Part shown: one piece after another, positions 43,427-53,252 of the stretch
Numbering within the stretch: the stretch's first letter is position 1
How the letters are laid out: every line of letters begins with the position of its first letter
NCBI RefSeq assembly: GCF_008080435.1
Contig: NZ_VRKN01000005.1
Span: forward strand, 1 to 64,000
Length of the DNA stretch: 64,000 nucleotides
DNA from: Enterobacter asburiae
GTDB taxonomy: Bacteria > Pseudomonadota > Gammaproteobacteria > Enterobacterales > Enterobacteriaceae
Direction of reading: 5' to 3'
The notes under the pieces: generated by a model
What the model was told of the DNA's origin: nothing
Database searches by the model: none
The model's input: only the letters and a program-made list of their open reading frames with translations
Position numbers and translations under genes: made by a program

Positions 43427-43693
43427 TTATTTATACAGCTCAGCCGTTGCATGCCAGTGGTCACCCTGATTCAGTTCGGTGACGCGATAGCTGCTGGCGC
43501 CTGCTTTTTCAGCTTTTGCGGCAAGTTCGTGACGAATATCCATCGGTGAACCGGTGACAGACGTTACGGAGACGCTGCCCATACGCTGTAGATTTTGAGC
43601 CTGATCGGCATTCACCTGCTGTACGGCTGCGCTCGCGCCGAAAGAGAGAACGGATGCCAGACCGAGGGTTGCGATGATCAATTTGGTTTTCAT
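43427..43693 (-). CDS. YhcN/BhsA-family secreted stress protein (paralogue)
   Basis: An 88-residue DUF1471 protein. A Sec signal peptide (MKTKLIIATLGLASVLSFGASA, cleavage near SAA) precedes a small domain with the family pattern MGSVSVTSVTG ... MDIRHELAAKAEKAGASSYRVTE and the conserved ending GDHWHATAELYK. I chose ATG 43693, with AGGAG eight bases upstream. It shares its C-terminus and layout with the adjacent yhcN and is a tandem duplicate. In E. coli this family is induced by acid, peroxide or biofilm growth. Confidence 0.88.
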   Translation of the reverse strand: MKTKLIIATLGLASVLSFGASAAVQQVNADQAQNLQRMGSVSVTSVTGSPMDIRHELAAKAEKAGASSYRVTELNQGDHWHATAELYK

Positions 43694-43804
43694 AGTCTTT
43701 ACTCCTGAATAGGGTTTTTTACTCAACGGCGAGAAGGGTTGAACCGCTATTTTTATGCCTGGTGCCGTTGAGTGGAGATTTACGTTTTCAGTTATTACTA
43801 AAAC

Positions 43805-44068
43805 TTATTTGTACAGCTCAGCGGTGGCGTGCCAGTGGTCACCAGAACGCGCTTCGATGATGCGATAGGATGACGCACCCTGTTCTTCCGCTTTTTTGTT
43901 CAGCATCTCATGCATGTCCATTGGCGATGTGCCGACCGCACCGACAGAAACCGTACCGATGGCCTGGCGGGATTGCGCCTGGTCAGCATTGATAGAGTCA
44001 GCAGCGAAAGCACCGAATGACAGGACAGACAGGACGCTCAGCGCCGCTACAGTTGATTTGATTTTCAT
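43805..44068 (-). CDS. yhcN: Peroxide/acid stress response protein YhcN
   Basis: An 87-residue secreted DUF1471 protein that matches E. coli YhcN from MKIKSTVAALSVLSVLSFGAFA to the GDHWHATAELYK end. The start at 44068 follows GAGGTAAGAATC; an upstream frame extension is rejected. It acts in the periplasm in the cytoplasmic-pH/peroxide stress response (known for E. coli). It lies 111 nt upstream of its paralogue on the same strand, with no obvious terminator in between. Confidence 0.92.
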   Translation of the reverse strand: MKIKSTVAALSVLSVLSFGAFAADSINADQAQSRQAIGTVSVGAVGTSPMDMHEMLNKKAEEQGASSYRIIEARSGDHWHATAELYK

Positions 44069-44443
44069 GATTCTTACCTCGTCGAATTTTTTAGTGGGGT
44101 CTTGTTTCGTGACCCTCATCACAAAATCAAGTATACACTAATAACGGTAAAAATTAATACCAGACTAATGGTTTCTATTGTTATTACGTGTTAACCAGTC
44201 TATTTTTTATAACCAAATTGCATAATACTGAGTGATTTTTGTTCATTTATGATGGTTATATCTAATTAAATCATATGGATATCAGCTTTTGATTTTTTGT
44301 GCGATTTTTTGATTTAGCATTCACTGGATGAATGTTAATGGGTGGTAAAAAGCACTATTTGTCAAAGTGAAGGGCAGTAGAAAAGAGGGGGAAACGCAGC
44401 GGAAGCAGAACGATCCCCGCAGCGGCGCTACGGGGAGAGGGGA
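44069..44443. promoter_or_regulatory. yhcN upstream / argR downstream region
   Basis: This 375-nt stretch is strongly A+T-rich from about 44120 to 44350 and must hold the yhcN promoter. Near 44415-44435 a GC-rich imperfect hairpin (CCCCG ... CGGGG) may end argR transcription, but no T run follows it. No ORF or repeat is supported. Confidence 0.4.
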
Positions 44444-44917
<474 letters not shown>

Positions 44918-44940
44918 TCACCCGGAATATGACGATAGAA

Positions 44941-44978
44941 ACAACATTATTATGCATGTGGATGAATTTTTATGCAAA
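44941..44978 (-). promoter_or_regulatory. Tandem ARG boxes at the argR promoter
   Basis: On the minus strand the boxes are TTTGCATAAAAATTCATC (44961-44978) and CATGCATAATAATGTTGT (44941-44958), two 18-bp ArgR sites 2 bp apart. They match the known autoregulatory pair of E. coli argR almost base for base. ArgR bound here would repress its own gene. Confidence 0.85.
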
Positions 44979-46250
<1,272 letters not shown>

Positions 46251-46273
46251 AACGAACCGTCTTCCGGTAAAAA

Positions 46274-46296
46274 AAACGGAGCTTATCGCTCCGTTT
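46274..46296. terminator. Terminator hairpin originally shared by mdh and degS
   Basis: AAACGGAGC/GCTCCGTTT with a TTATC loop. On the minus strand the stem runs straight into a T run (eight A on the plus strand), so it is strongest for transcripts coming from degS; on the plus strand only three T follow. It lies 5 bp left of the insertion-sequence edge. Confidence 0.82.
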
Positions 46297-46302
46297 AATA
46301 AG

Positions 46303-46315
46303 ATGGTCACCCCCA
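46303..46315 (+). repeat. Left inverted repeat of the IS
   Basis: ATGGTCACCCCCA, a perfect 13-bp inverted match to 47633-47645. Terminal or subterminal repeats are found in IS1111-type members but not in the IS110 group proper. Confidence 0.9.
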
Positions 46316-46366
46316 CCCTGTGAGCGGTACGCTGACAGGGTGTTTTTCTTTCTGAAGGGGATCATC

Positions 46367-47371
46367 ATGCAAAACGTTACGCTCATCGGTATTGACCTCG
46401 GCAAGCATTCGTTCCATGTCCACGCTCAGGATAAAAACGGTAATGCATTGCTGCGTAAGAAGTTTTCCCGCAACCAGTTAACCGCCTTTCTCTCTACTTG
46501 TGCCGCTTCTACCGTTGTTATGGAGTCCTGCGCCGGCGCACATTATATGGCCCGACACATCAGCCAGCTCGGCCATCAGGTGAAGCTCATTTCACCTCAG
46601 TTTGTTCGCCCATTTGTTAAGAGTAATAAGAACGATTTTATTGACGCCGAAGCCATTTGCGAAGCCGCTTCAAGGCCCTCCATGCGCTTCGTGACGCCGC
46701 GAACCGAAGACCAGCAGGCTATGTCAGCACTGCATCGCGTCCGTGATGCCCTCGTCAGAGAGCGTGTTAAAACCACCAACCAGATGCATGCTTTCCTGCT
46801 GGAGTTTGGCATTAGCATGCCGCGCGGCATCGCGGTTATCAGGCGTCTTGCCGCGGTGCTTGAAGAGCACGAACTGCCGCCTTATTTAGCTCGCTTGCTT
46901 ATGCGGCTCCATCAGCATTACGCCTATCTTAGTGAACAGATTGAAGAGCTCGAACAAGAGTTAAAAACCCACATGGCGGATGACGATACCGCGCAGCGCC
47001 TGCTGACTATCCCCGGCGTTGGACTTATCACGGCAAGCCTTTTAGCCACGAAGCTTGGCGATGGAAAAAGTTATGCCAGTAGCAGGGACTTTGCAGCATC
47101 GACGGGGTTAGTCCCGCGTCAGTACAGCACTGGCGGAAAAAGTACGCTAATGGGCATCAGCAAGCGCGGGGATAAAAATCTGCGACGTCTTCTGGTGCAA
47201 TGCGCTCGCGCTTTTATGCAACGACTTGAACACAATCAGGGGCGGCTGGCTGACTGGGCGAAGGCCCAGCTCTTGCGGCATCACTCGAACGTAGTGGCCT
47301 GCGGGTTAGCCAACAAACTGGCCCGAATAGCCTGGTCGGTGACAACCCATCGCACAGCCTTTATCCAATAA
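46367..47371 (+). CDS. IS110-family transposase (RNA-guided recombinase)
   Basis: The 334-residue recombinase moves the element. The N-terminal RuvC-like DEDD catalytic set is visible: D10 (GIDLGKHSF), E53 (VMESCAGAH), D90 and D93 (KNDFIDAEAI). A coiled-coil middle (residues about 160-205) connects to the C-terminal Transposase_20 domain with LTIPGVGLITASLLATKLGD, and QYSTGGKSTLMGISKRGD holds the expected serine nucleophile (S254 by family comparison, inferred). I chose ATG 46367 because GAAGGGG precedes it; a start nine codons upstream is less likely. Known IS110 enzymes use an element-encoded bridge/seekRNA to choose donor and target. The frame is intact, so the element may be active. Confidence 0.93.
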   Translation: MQNVTLIGIDLGKHSFHVHAQDKNGNALLRKKFSRNQLTAFLSTCAASTVVMESCAGAHYMARHISQLGHQVKLISPQFVRPFVKSNKNDFIDAEAICEAASRPSMRFVTPRTEDQQAMSALHRVRDALVRERVKTTNQMHAFLLEFGISMPRGIAVIRRLAAVLEEHELPPYLARLLMRLHQHYAYLSEQIEELEQELKTHMADDDTAQRLLTIPGVGLITASLLATKLGDGKSYASSRDFAASTGLVPRQYSTGGKSTLMGISKRGDKNLRRLLVQCARAFMQRLEHNQGRLADWAKAQLLRHHSNVVACGLANKLARIAWSVTTHRTAFIQ

Positions 47372-47372
47372 A

Positions 47373-47632
47373 AAGAGCTAACAGGGACGAACTGTTAGCT
47401 CTTAGGCGTTACGAAGTGACTTTCTGGTTTTGCGACGACTGATTATTGATGACATGAACGGCACAGCGACCTGCGGATGAACCTGACATAAAAAATGGCT
47501 CTTTGAAGCCGTCCGCTTTTTAAGGTTCTGCAGGCGCGGACTTCATCGTGGCGCGGGCAACGTAGTGTTGCCCATCAGACGCCGTATAGATTTAAGCAAG
47601 CCCATCATAAATCAAAATCGGTGTTGCAAAAA
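47373..47632 (+). ncRNA. Putative seekRNA / bridge RNA region of the IS
   Basis: This is non-coding DNA between the transposase stop and the right inverted repeat. It can fold into a 12-bp perfect hairpin (47373-47403, AAGAGCTAACAG arms, 7-nt loop). A second hairpin is GTCCGC/GCGGAC (47511-47541) with a 19-nt loop, extended by GAA/TTC across a bulge. A third is GGGCAAC/GTTGCCC (47555-47573), extended by GGCG/CGCC (47550-47553, 47580-47583) across an internal loop. Hairpins with open loops in this position fit the guide RNA of IS1111-group elements (established for the family); the exact RNA ends and guides are inferred. Confidence 0.6.
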
Positions 47633-47645
47633 TGGGGGTGACCAT
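47633..47645 (-). repeat. Right inverted repeat of the IS
   Basis: TGGGGGTGACCAT, the perfect complement of the left repeat at 46303-46315. It is followed by AGAT, the 4 bases also found at the left edge. Confidence 0.9.
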
Positions 47646-47660
47646 AGATTTTTATGCCTG

Positions 47661-48728
47661 TCAGTTCGTGGCCGGGTATTCCTGAATGGTGACGTGCAGC
47701 GTCAGTTTCTTATCGTTGCGCATGACCTCAACAGGGATGATAGAACCCGGGCGAATTTCTGCCACCTGATCCATCGTCTCCAGCGCGGAGACTGCCGGCG
47801 TGCCGTTGACCGACACAATGACATCATTAACCTGAATACCCGCATTAGCAGCCGGGCCACCAGGCGACACTTCATTCACCACAATCCCCTGAATCTGATC
47901 GATACCGCCGCCCTGGGTATGCATTGGTGCAATTTCGCGCCCGCCGATACCGATATAGCCGCGGATCACGCGTCCGTCGCGGATCAGTTTATCCATAATT
48001 TTGGTCGCCAACTGGAACGGAATGGCAAAGCCGATCCCTTCCGGCGTCTCACCGTCGTTACTCTTATCGAACGAGAGGGTATTGATGCCCATCAGCTCGC
48101 CCAGCGAGTTGACCAACGCCCCTCCGGAGTTACCGTGGTTGATTGAGGCATCGGTTTGCAGGAAGTTCTGCCGCCCGGAGGGGTTCAAACCGATACGACC
48201 GGTCGCGCTGATAATCCCCTGGGTGATGGTCTGGCCCAGGTTGTAAGGGTTACCGATAGCCAGTACGACGTCACCAATATGCGGGGTACGTTTACGGTTG
48301 ATGGGGATGACCGGCAAACCGCCCGTGGCGTTAATTTTCAGGACGGCCAGGTCGGTCAGGCTGTCAGACCCAACGAGTAACGCCTCAAACACGCGGCCAT
48401 CCTGCAGGGCGACGATGATCTGGTCGGCATCGTTAATCACGTGCTTGTTGGTAATAATGTAGCCGCGCTCGTCCATGATCACGCCGGAGCCGAGGGTACG
48501 GATCTCCAGCTGGTTATGGGCTGAGGTATTCAGGCCACGGTTATAGACGTTAACCACGGCAGGCGCGGCACGGCGGACGGCCTGGTTATAGGTGGCCGGG
48601 GTTTCATCCGTGCTATCGAACTGGGGAGCCGACAGTTTATTGAACTGACGTAAAGACGGCAGCGCCAGCAGCAGCAGGCCCGCGACAATCAAACCGATGA
48701 CAATAGAACGTAAGAGCTTTAAAAGCAT
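47661..48728 (-). CDS. degS: Regulatory serine protease DegS
   Basis: This inner-membrane-anchored periplasmic protease senses misfolded porins and cuts RseA to activate sigma-E. It has 355 residues, as in E. coli. An N-terminal membrane anchor (residues about 5-26) precedes the protease domain, with catalytic histidine in ITNKHVIND, aspartate in DLAVLKI and serine in GNSGGALVN (about residue 201). One PDZ domain follows (about 255-340). The stop codon lies 11-15 bp from the IS right end, so its transcript now runs into the IS in antisense. Confidence 0.97.
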   Translation of the reverse strand: MLLKLLRSIVIGLIVAGLLLLALPSLRQFNKLSAPQFDSTDETPATYNQAVRRAAPAVVNVYNRGLNTSAHNQLEIRTLGSGVIMDERGYIITNKHVINDADQIIVALQDGRVFEALLVGSDSLTDLAVLKINATGGLPVIPINRKRTPHIGDVVLAIGNPYNLGQTITQGIISATGRIGLNPSGRQNFLQTDASINHGNSGGALVNSLGELMGINTLSFDKSNDGETPEGIGFAIPFQLATKIMDKLIRDGRVIRGYIGIGGREIAPMHTQGGGIDQIQGIVVNEVSPGGPAANAGIQVNDVIVSVNGTPAVSALETMDQVAEIRPGSIIPVEVMRNDKKLTLHVTIQEYPATN

Positions 48729-48778
48729 GATGCGCGTGTCGTTAAAAAAGGAACGATTTGCAGCATAACATGAGTTAT

Positions 48779-48808
48779 CCGGACATCACACGCAGCGGTG
48801 ATGTCCGG
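48779..48808 (-). other. Hairpin between degQ and degS
   Basis: A perfect 11-bp stem CCGGACATCAC/GTGATGTCCGG with an 8-nt loop lies 11 nt past the degQ stop. No T run follows on the minus strand, so it is a weak terminator, an mRNA end-protecting structure or an attenuator rather than a strong stop. Confidence 0.6.
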
Positions 48809-48819
48809 GTCGCAAATGC

Positions 48820-50187
48820 TTAGCGCAACAGAATATAGATAGACTCATTGCCACGCATGACCTGCAGGGCAATAACCGCCGGTTTACTTTCCAGCACCTT
48901 GCGCAGTTCGGCAATGGACTGCACGCGATTGCGGTTGACACCGATGATCACGTCATCCTGATGCAATCCGGCCTGTGCAGCAGGGCTGCTCTTCTCGACG
49001 GTGTCGATACTAATGCCTTTCGTACCGTCTTTCAGCTGCCCATCGCTCAACGTAGCCCCTTGCAGCGCCGGGGCGATAAGCTCCGCACTGGCCGAGGAAG
49101 AGGTGCTCTTATCCAGCGTCACTTCAACGTCCAGCGGCTTACCGTCACGTATCAGGCCCAGCTTCACTTTGGCGCCTGGTTCCGTTGTGGCAATCCGCGA
49201 ACGCAGTTCTGCAAAGCTGCTCAGCGGTTTGTCGTTCAGGCTGACAATCACATCACCCGATTTCACGCCCGCTTTTGCCGAGCCGGAGTTTGGCAGCACT
49301 TCACTGACAAACGCCCCGCGCTGTACGTTGATGTTGAACGCTTTTGCGATATCCGCGCTCATCTCCATACCTTTAATACCCAGCAGCCCGCGTTTGATTT
49401 CACCGAACTGGATCAGCTGCTGCGCCAGAGTTTTGGCCATATTGCTGGGGATAGCAAAACCGATCCCGATGCTGCCGCCGCCCGGGGCCAGAATAGCCGT
49501 GTTAATCCCAATCAGCTCGCCGTTAAGGTTGAGCAATGCCCCGCCGGAGTTCCCGCGGTTGATTGAGGCATCGGTCTGGATAAAGTTTTCCAGCCCTTCC
49601 AGATTAAGGCCGCTGCGTCCCAGCGCGGAGACGATCCCGGAGGTGGCGGTTTGTCCTAAGCCAAAAGGGTTGCCCACGGCGACGGCAAAGTCGCCGACGC
49701 GCAGTTTGTCGGAGTCCGCAATGGCAATCTGGGTCAGGTTACTTGGGTTTTGTACCTGCAACAGCGCGATGTCGCTCTGGTCATCGCCGCCAATCAGTTT
49801 GGCATCAAATTCACGTCCATCGTTCAGCTGGACGCTGATTTTATCGGCCTGGCTGATGACATGATTGTTGGTCAGAATATAGCCTTTTACCGCATCAATA
49901 ATGACGCCAGAACCCAGGCCTTCAAAAGGCTGAGCCTGCTGGTCGGGAGACTCATCGCCAAAATATTTTTTCAGTTCTTCAGGGACGCGTTGGCTTTGTA
50001 CTGCTGTGCCCTCAACCTGAACGCTGACGACCGCAGGCAAAACTTTTTCCAGCATGGGGGCGAGGCTTGGAATGGCCGCCTGGCCAGGCACCTGGGTGGG
50101 AATGGCGGCGAATACAGGGACGGACGCCGAGAGAGATAACCCGACACTTAACGCGATAGCGCTCAACAGCTGGTTTTTTTTCTTCAT
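48820..50187 (-). CDS. degQ: Periplasmic serine endoprotease DegQ
   Basis: This HtrA-family protease/chaperone acts on unfolded envelope proteins. From ATG 50187 (MKKKNQLLSAIALSVG) it has 455 residues, the E. coli length; a longer upstream frame is rejected. The Sec signal is cleaved near VFAA-IP (about residue 27). The catalytic triad lies in LTNNHVISQ, DIALLQV and RGNSGGALLN, and two PDZ domains cover residues about 255-355 and 365-450. It is upstream of degS on the same strand, with 91 nt and a hairpin between them. Confidence 0.97.
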   Translation of the reverse strand: MKKKNQLLSAIALSVGLSLSASVPVFAAIPTQVPGQAAIPSLAPMLEKVLPAVVSVQVEGTAVQSQRVPEELKKYFGDESPDQQAQPFEGLGSGVIIDAVKGYILTNNHVISQADKISVQLNDGREFDAKLIGGDDQSDIALLQVQNPSNLTQIAIADSDKLRVGDFAVAVGNPFGLGQTATSGIVSALGRSGLNLEGLENFIQTDASINRGNSGGALLNLNGELIGINTAILAPGGGSIGIGFAIPSNMAKTLAQQLIQFGEIKRGLLGIKGMEMSADIAKAFNINVQRGAFVSEVLPNSGSAKAGVKSGDVIVSLNDKPLSSFAELRSRIATTEPGAKVKLGLIRDGKPLDVEVTLDKSTSSSASAELIAPALQGATLSDGQLKDGTKGISIDTVEKSSPAAQAGLHQDDVIIGVNRNRVQSIAELRKVLESKPAVIALQVMRGNESIYILLR

Positions 50188-50313
50188 CGATGTTGACTCT
50201 CGTAACCTGGAATAAAGGAAAAACGGCCCCAAAAACACGTTGATGTTATTGAATTTTAAACCGCTGAACAATGAGGTGTTTAACTAAATGATAGCTGGGG
50301 TCATCAAGAAAGG

Positions 50314-50336
50314 ACGGGCGCAACCGCTGCGCCCGT
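50314..50336 (-). terminator. Probable terminator of zapG
   Basis: ACGGGCGCA/TGCGCCCGT with a short loop, 22 nt past the zapG stop. The following minus-strand bases are CCTTTCTT, a weak T tract. Confidence 0.65.
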
Positions 50337-50358
50337 AAAATAAATTCAGGTTGTGCGA

Positions 50359-50757
50359 TTAATCGCGTTTTACACCGCCGCGCAGCAGGCCGGACGCGCC
50401 ATCGGAATAGTCGCGAGGCATCTGAACAGGCGCCTGATCGTTACCGGCTTCAGAATCTGCCAGACGGTTACGGAATGGGTTGGTTTCAGCGGTCATTTCC
50501 GGCAGCAGGCTGCTTGAGCTTTTTGCCATATGTTGATACAGCTGACGATAGTCGGTCGCCATGTTGTCCAGCAGCTCAGCGCTACGGGCAAAATGGCTGA
50601 CCAGCTCTTCACGATACTCTTCCAGCTCGGCCTTGTTCTTTTCCAGTTCGTACTGCAGTGACTGCTGCTGACGCAATTTGCGATTACCGAAACGCATGGC
50701 CACAGCACCGATGACGATGCCGACGACTAAACCGATTAGCGCATATTCCCAGGTCAT
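50359..50757 (-). CDS. zapG: Cell division / envelope protein ZapG (YhcB, DUF1043)
   Basis: This is a 132-residue inner-membrane protein with one N-terminal helix (MTWEYALIGLVVGIVIGAVAM) and a cytoplasmic coiled coil (residues about 28-85). A disordered tail ends SGLLRGGVKRD. In E. coli (YhcB/ZapG) it interacts with division and elongation proteins and links wall and lipid synthesis. It is divergent from zapE. Confidence 0.93.
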   Translation of the reverse strand: MTWEYALIGLVVGIVIGAVAMRFGNRKLRQQQSLQYELEKNKAELEEYREELVSHFARSAELLDNMATDYRQLYQHMAKSSSSLLPEMTAETNPFRNRLADSEAGNDQAPVQMPRDYSDGASGLLRGGVKRD

Positions 50758-50946
50758 GAACTTCTCCCGTTGTCTTGTTGTTCCGTAGGGTGTTGGCTCG
50801 GCTCCTGCCTGTGCCTGATAATGCCACTATAACCGCTATTTCTGCAGAAGTGGAATCCTGACGTATCATCGCGTAGTGTAGAACGGCCTTTTTTTCATCA
50901 GTCACGTCTGCTGGTGAGCGTTAATTGAAGGAATAACAATAAGATT

Positions 50947-52071
50947 ATGCAAAACCTGTCCCCTGCATCGCGATATCAACTGGCCCTTAACGAGGGCACT
51001 CATCAGCCTGATGACGTTCAACGTGAGGCGGTAAACCGTCTGGAGATGATTTATCAGGAGCTCACGGCAAAACCCGCTGAAGTCGAACAGAATGGTAGGC
51101 TAAAGGCGGCATTTGGGCGATTGCTCGGTAAAAAAGCGCCGCAGGCTCACGCGCCGGTGCGCGGTTTATATATGTGGGGCGGGGTCGGTCGCGGAAAAAC
51201 CTGGTTGATGGACCTGTTTTATCTGAGCCTGCCTGGCGCACGTAAACAGCGTCTGCACTTCCATCGTTTTATGCTGCGGGTGCATGAAGAGCTGATCGCA
51301 CTGCAGGGAAAAAGCGATCCGCTGGAGATTGTGGCCGACAGGTTCAAGGCGGAAACGGACGTGCTCTGCTTCGATGAGTTTTTTGTGTCTGACATCACCG
51401 ATGCGATGCTGTTAGGCGGCCTGATGAAAGCGCTATTTGCCCGCGGGATCACGCTGGTGGCCACGTCGAATATTCCGCCTGATGAGCTGTACCGCAACGG
51501 TCTGCAGCGGGCACGCTTCCTGCCCGCCATCGATGCCCTCAAGCAGCACTGTGACATCATGAACGTTGATGCCGGTGTCGATTATCGTCTGCGCACGCTG
51601 ACCCAGGCGCACCTGTGGCTTTCGCCGCTAAATGCCGATACCACCCGCGAGATGGGTAAACTTTGGTTGGCGCTGGCGGGGGCAAAACGCGAGCACGCCC
51701 CGGAACTCGAGATTAACCATCGCCCGCTGCCTACCCTTGGCGTCGAAAACCAAACGCTGGCGGTCTCCTTTACGACGCTCTGCGTGGATGCCCGAAGCCA
51801 GCACGACTACATTGCGCTTTCGCGCCTGTTCCATACCGTGATGGTGCTGGATGTACCGGTGATGACGCGGCTGATGGAGAGCGAAGCGCGGCGCTTCATT
51901 GCGCTGGTGGACGAGTTTTATGAGCGCCACGTCAAGCTGGTGGTCAGCGCCGAGGTACCTTTATATGAGATTTACCAGGGCGAGCGGCTGAAGTTTGAGT
52001 TCCAGCGCTGCCTGTCGCGCCTGCAAGAGATGCAAAGCGAGGAATACCTGAAGCTGGAGCATATGCCATAA
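50947..52071 (+). CDS. zapE: Cell division protein ZapE (AFG1-like ATPase)
   Basis: This is a P-loop ATPase that binds FtsZ and destabilises Z-ring filaments, needed under low oxygen or heat in E. coli. It has 374 residues. Walker A GGVGRGKTWLMD lies at about residues 77-88 and Walker B VLCFDEFFVSDI at about 139-150. It corresponds to K-12 yhcM and is divergent from zapG. A GC-rich dispersed repeat follows its stop. Confidence 0.94.
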   Translation: MQNLSPASRYQLALNEGTHQPDDVQREAVNRLEMIYQELTAKPAEVEQNGRLKAAFGRLLGKKAPQAHAPVRGLYMWGGVGRGKTWLMDLFYLSLPGARKQRLHFHRFMLRVHEELIALQGKSDPLEIVADRFKAETDVLCFDEFFVSDITDAMLLGGLMKALFARGITLVATSNIPPDELYRNGLQRARFLPAIDALKQHCDIMNVDAGVDYRLRTLTQAHLWLSPLNADTTREMGKLWLALAGAKREHAPELEINHRPLPTLGVENQTLAVSFTTLCVDARSQHDYIALSRLFHTVMVLDVPVMTRLMESEARRFIALVDEFYERHVKLVVSAEVPLYEIYQGERLKFEFQRCLSRLQEMQSEEYLKLEHMP

Positions 52072-52073
52072 AT

Positions 52074-52113
52074 CCCCCCTCTCCCCGTGGGAGAGGGGTT
52101 GGGGGTGAGGGCA
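52074..52113. repeat. GC-rich dispersed palindromic repeat after zapE
   Basis: The stem CCCCTCTCCC/GGGAGAGGGG with a CGT loop (52076-52098) is followed by TTGGGGGTGAGGGC. Closely similar CCCTCTCCC-GGGAGAGGG-GGGTGAGGG units are scattered through many enterobacterial intergenic regions (recalled, not searched). It could also act as a transcript end for zapE, though only TT follows. Confidence 0.65.
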
Positions 52114-52190
52114 CCAGACCGCACAATACCCACCCCCGAAAAACCCATTCCAAATCGCATTTAAGGGTCGATCTTTGACCTCAACTTCTC

Positions 52191-52196
52191 TATAAT
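52191..52196 (+). promoter_or_regulatory. -10 element of the rplM promoter
   Basis: A consensus TATAAT lies 165 nt ahead of the rplM start. The best -35 at 17 bp is poor (TCGATC at 52168-52173); the TTGACC at 52175 is too close. The long leader up to 52360 is where known autoregulation by L13 acts in E. coli. Confidence 0.6.
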
Positions 52197-52336
52197 CTTG
52201 CGACCCCACGTTACGAGAAGGTTTTTTTCCCAAAACTTTCTATGTGTCGGCATGTGCTATTCGAAGGGGTAGGTTTGCCGGACTTTGTCGTGTGAGCCTC
52301 AACTGACTAAACGTTTGGGTGTTCACCAACGTGTAA

Positions 52337-52789
<453 letters not shown>

Positions 52790-52801
52790 TCGGGATTATA
52801 G

Positions 52802-53197
<396 letters not shown>

Positions 53198-53227
53198 TCC
53201 ATTCTGCTTACGCAGAACGATTGGCGA

Positions 53228-53252
53228 AAAACCCGCTTCGGCGGGTTTTTTT
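53228..53252 (+). terminator. Intrinsic terminator of rplM-rpsI
   Basis: AAACCCGC/GCGGGTTT with a TTCG tetraloop and a seven-T run. The 53253-53505 stretch that follows holds the sspA upstream region, including an inverted pair TTGTTC/GAACAA at 53397-53415 of unknown meaning. Confidence 0.93.

Larger units (their letters stand above)
46301..47649 (+). mobile_element. IS110-family, IS1111-type insertion sequence
   Basis: An element of about 1.35 kb with one transposase gene lies in the mdh-degS gap. Near-terminal perfect 13-bp inverted repeats (ATGGTCACCCCCA at 46303-46315, its complement at 47633-47645) bound it. The bases AGAT occur at both edges (46301-46304 and 47646-47649), so the exact ends are ambiguous by 4 bp; the length is 1345 bp for either choice. 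No longer target duplication is seen, as expected for IS110. The short 5' flank (about 60 nt), subterminal repeats and long 3' non-coding part (about 270 nt) point to the IS1111 group. Removing it leaves a sensible mdh-degS intergenic sequence of K-12 type. Confidence 0.88.

Noticed and set aside
46274..46315. Hairpin and left IS edge as an attC-like integron site
   Set aside because: No integrase or cassette array is nearby. The hairpin has the T run of a transcription terminator and belonged to mdh/degS.
47570..47607. GCCCATCA direct repeat inside the IS non-coding part as a CRISPR-like array
   Set aside because: There are only two 8-bp copies 30 bp apart with no further units. No CRISPR array or cas gene occurs anywhere in the window.
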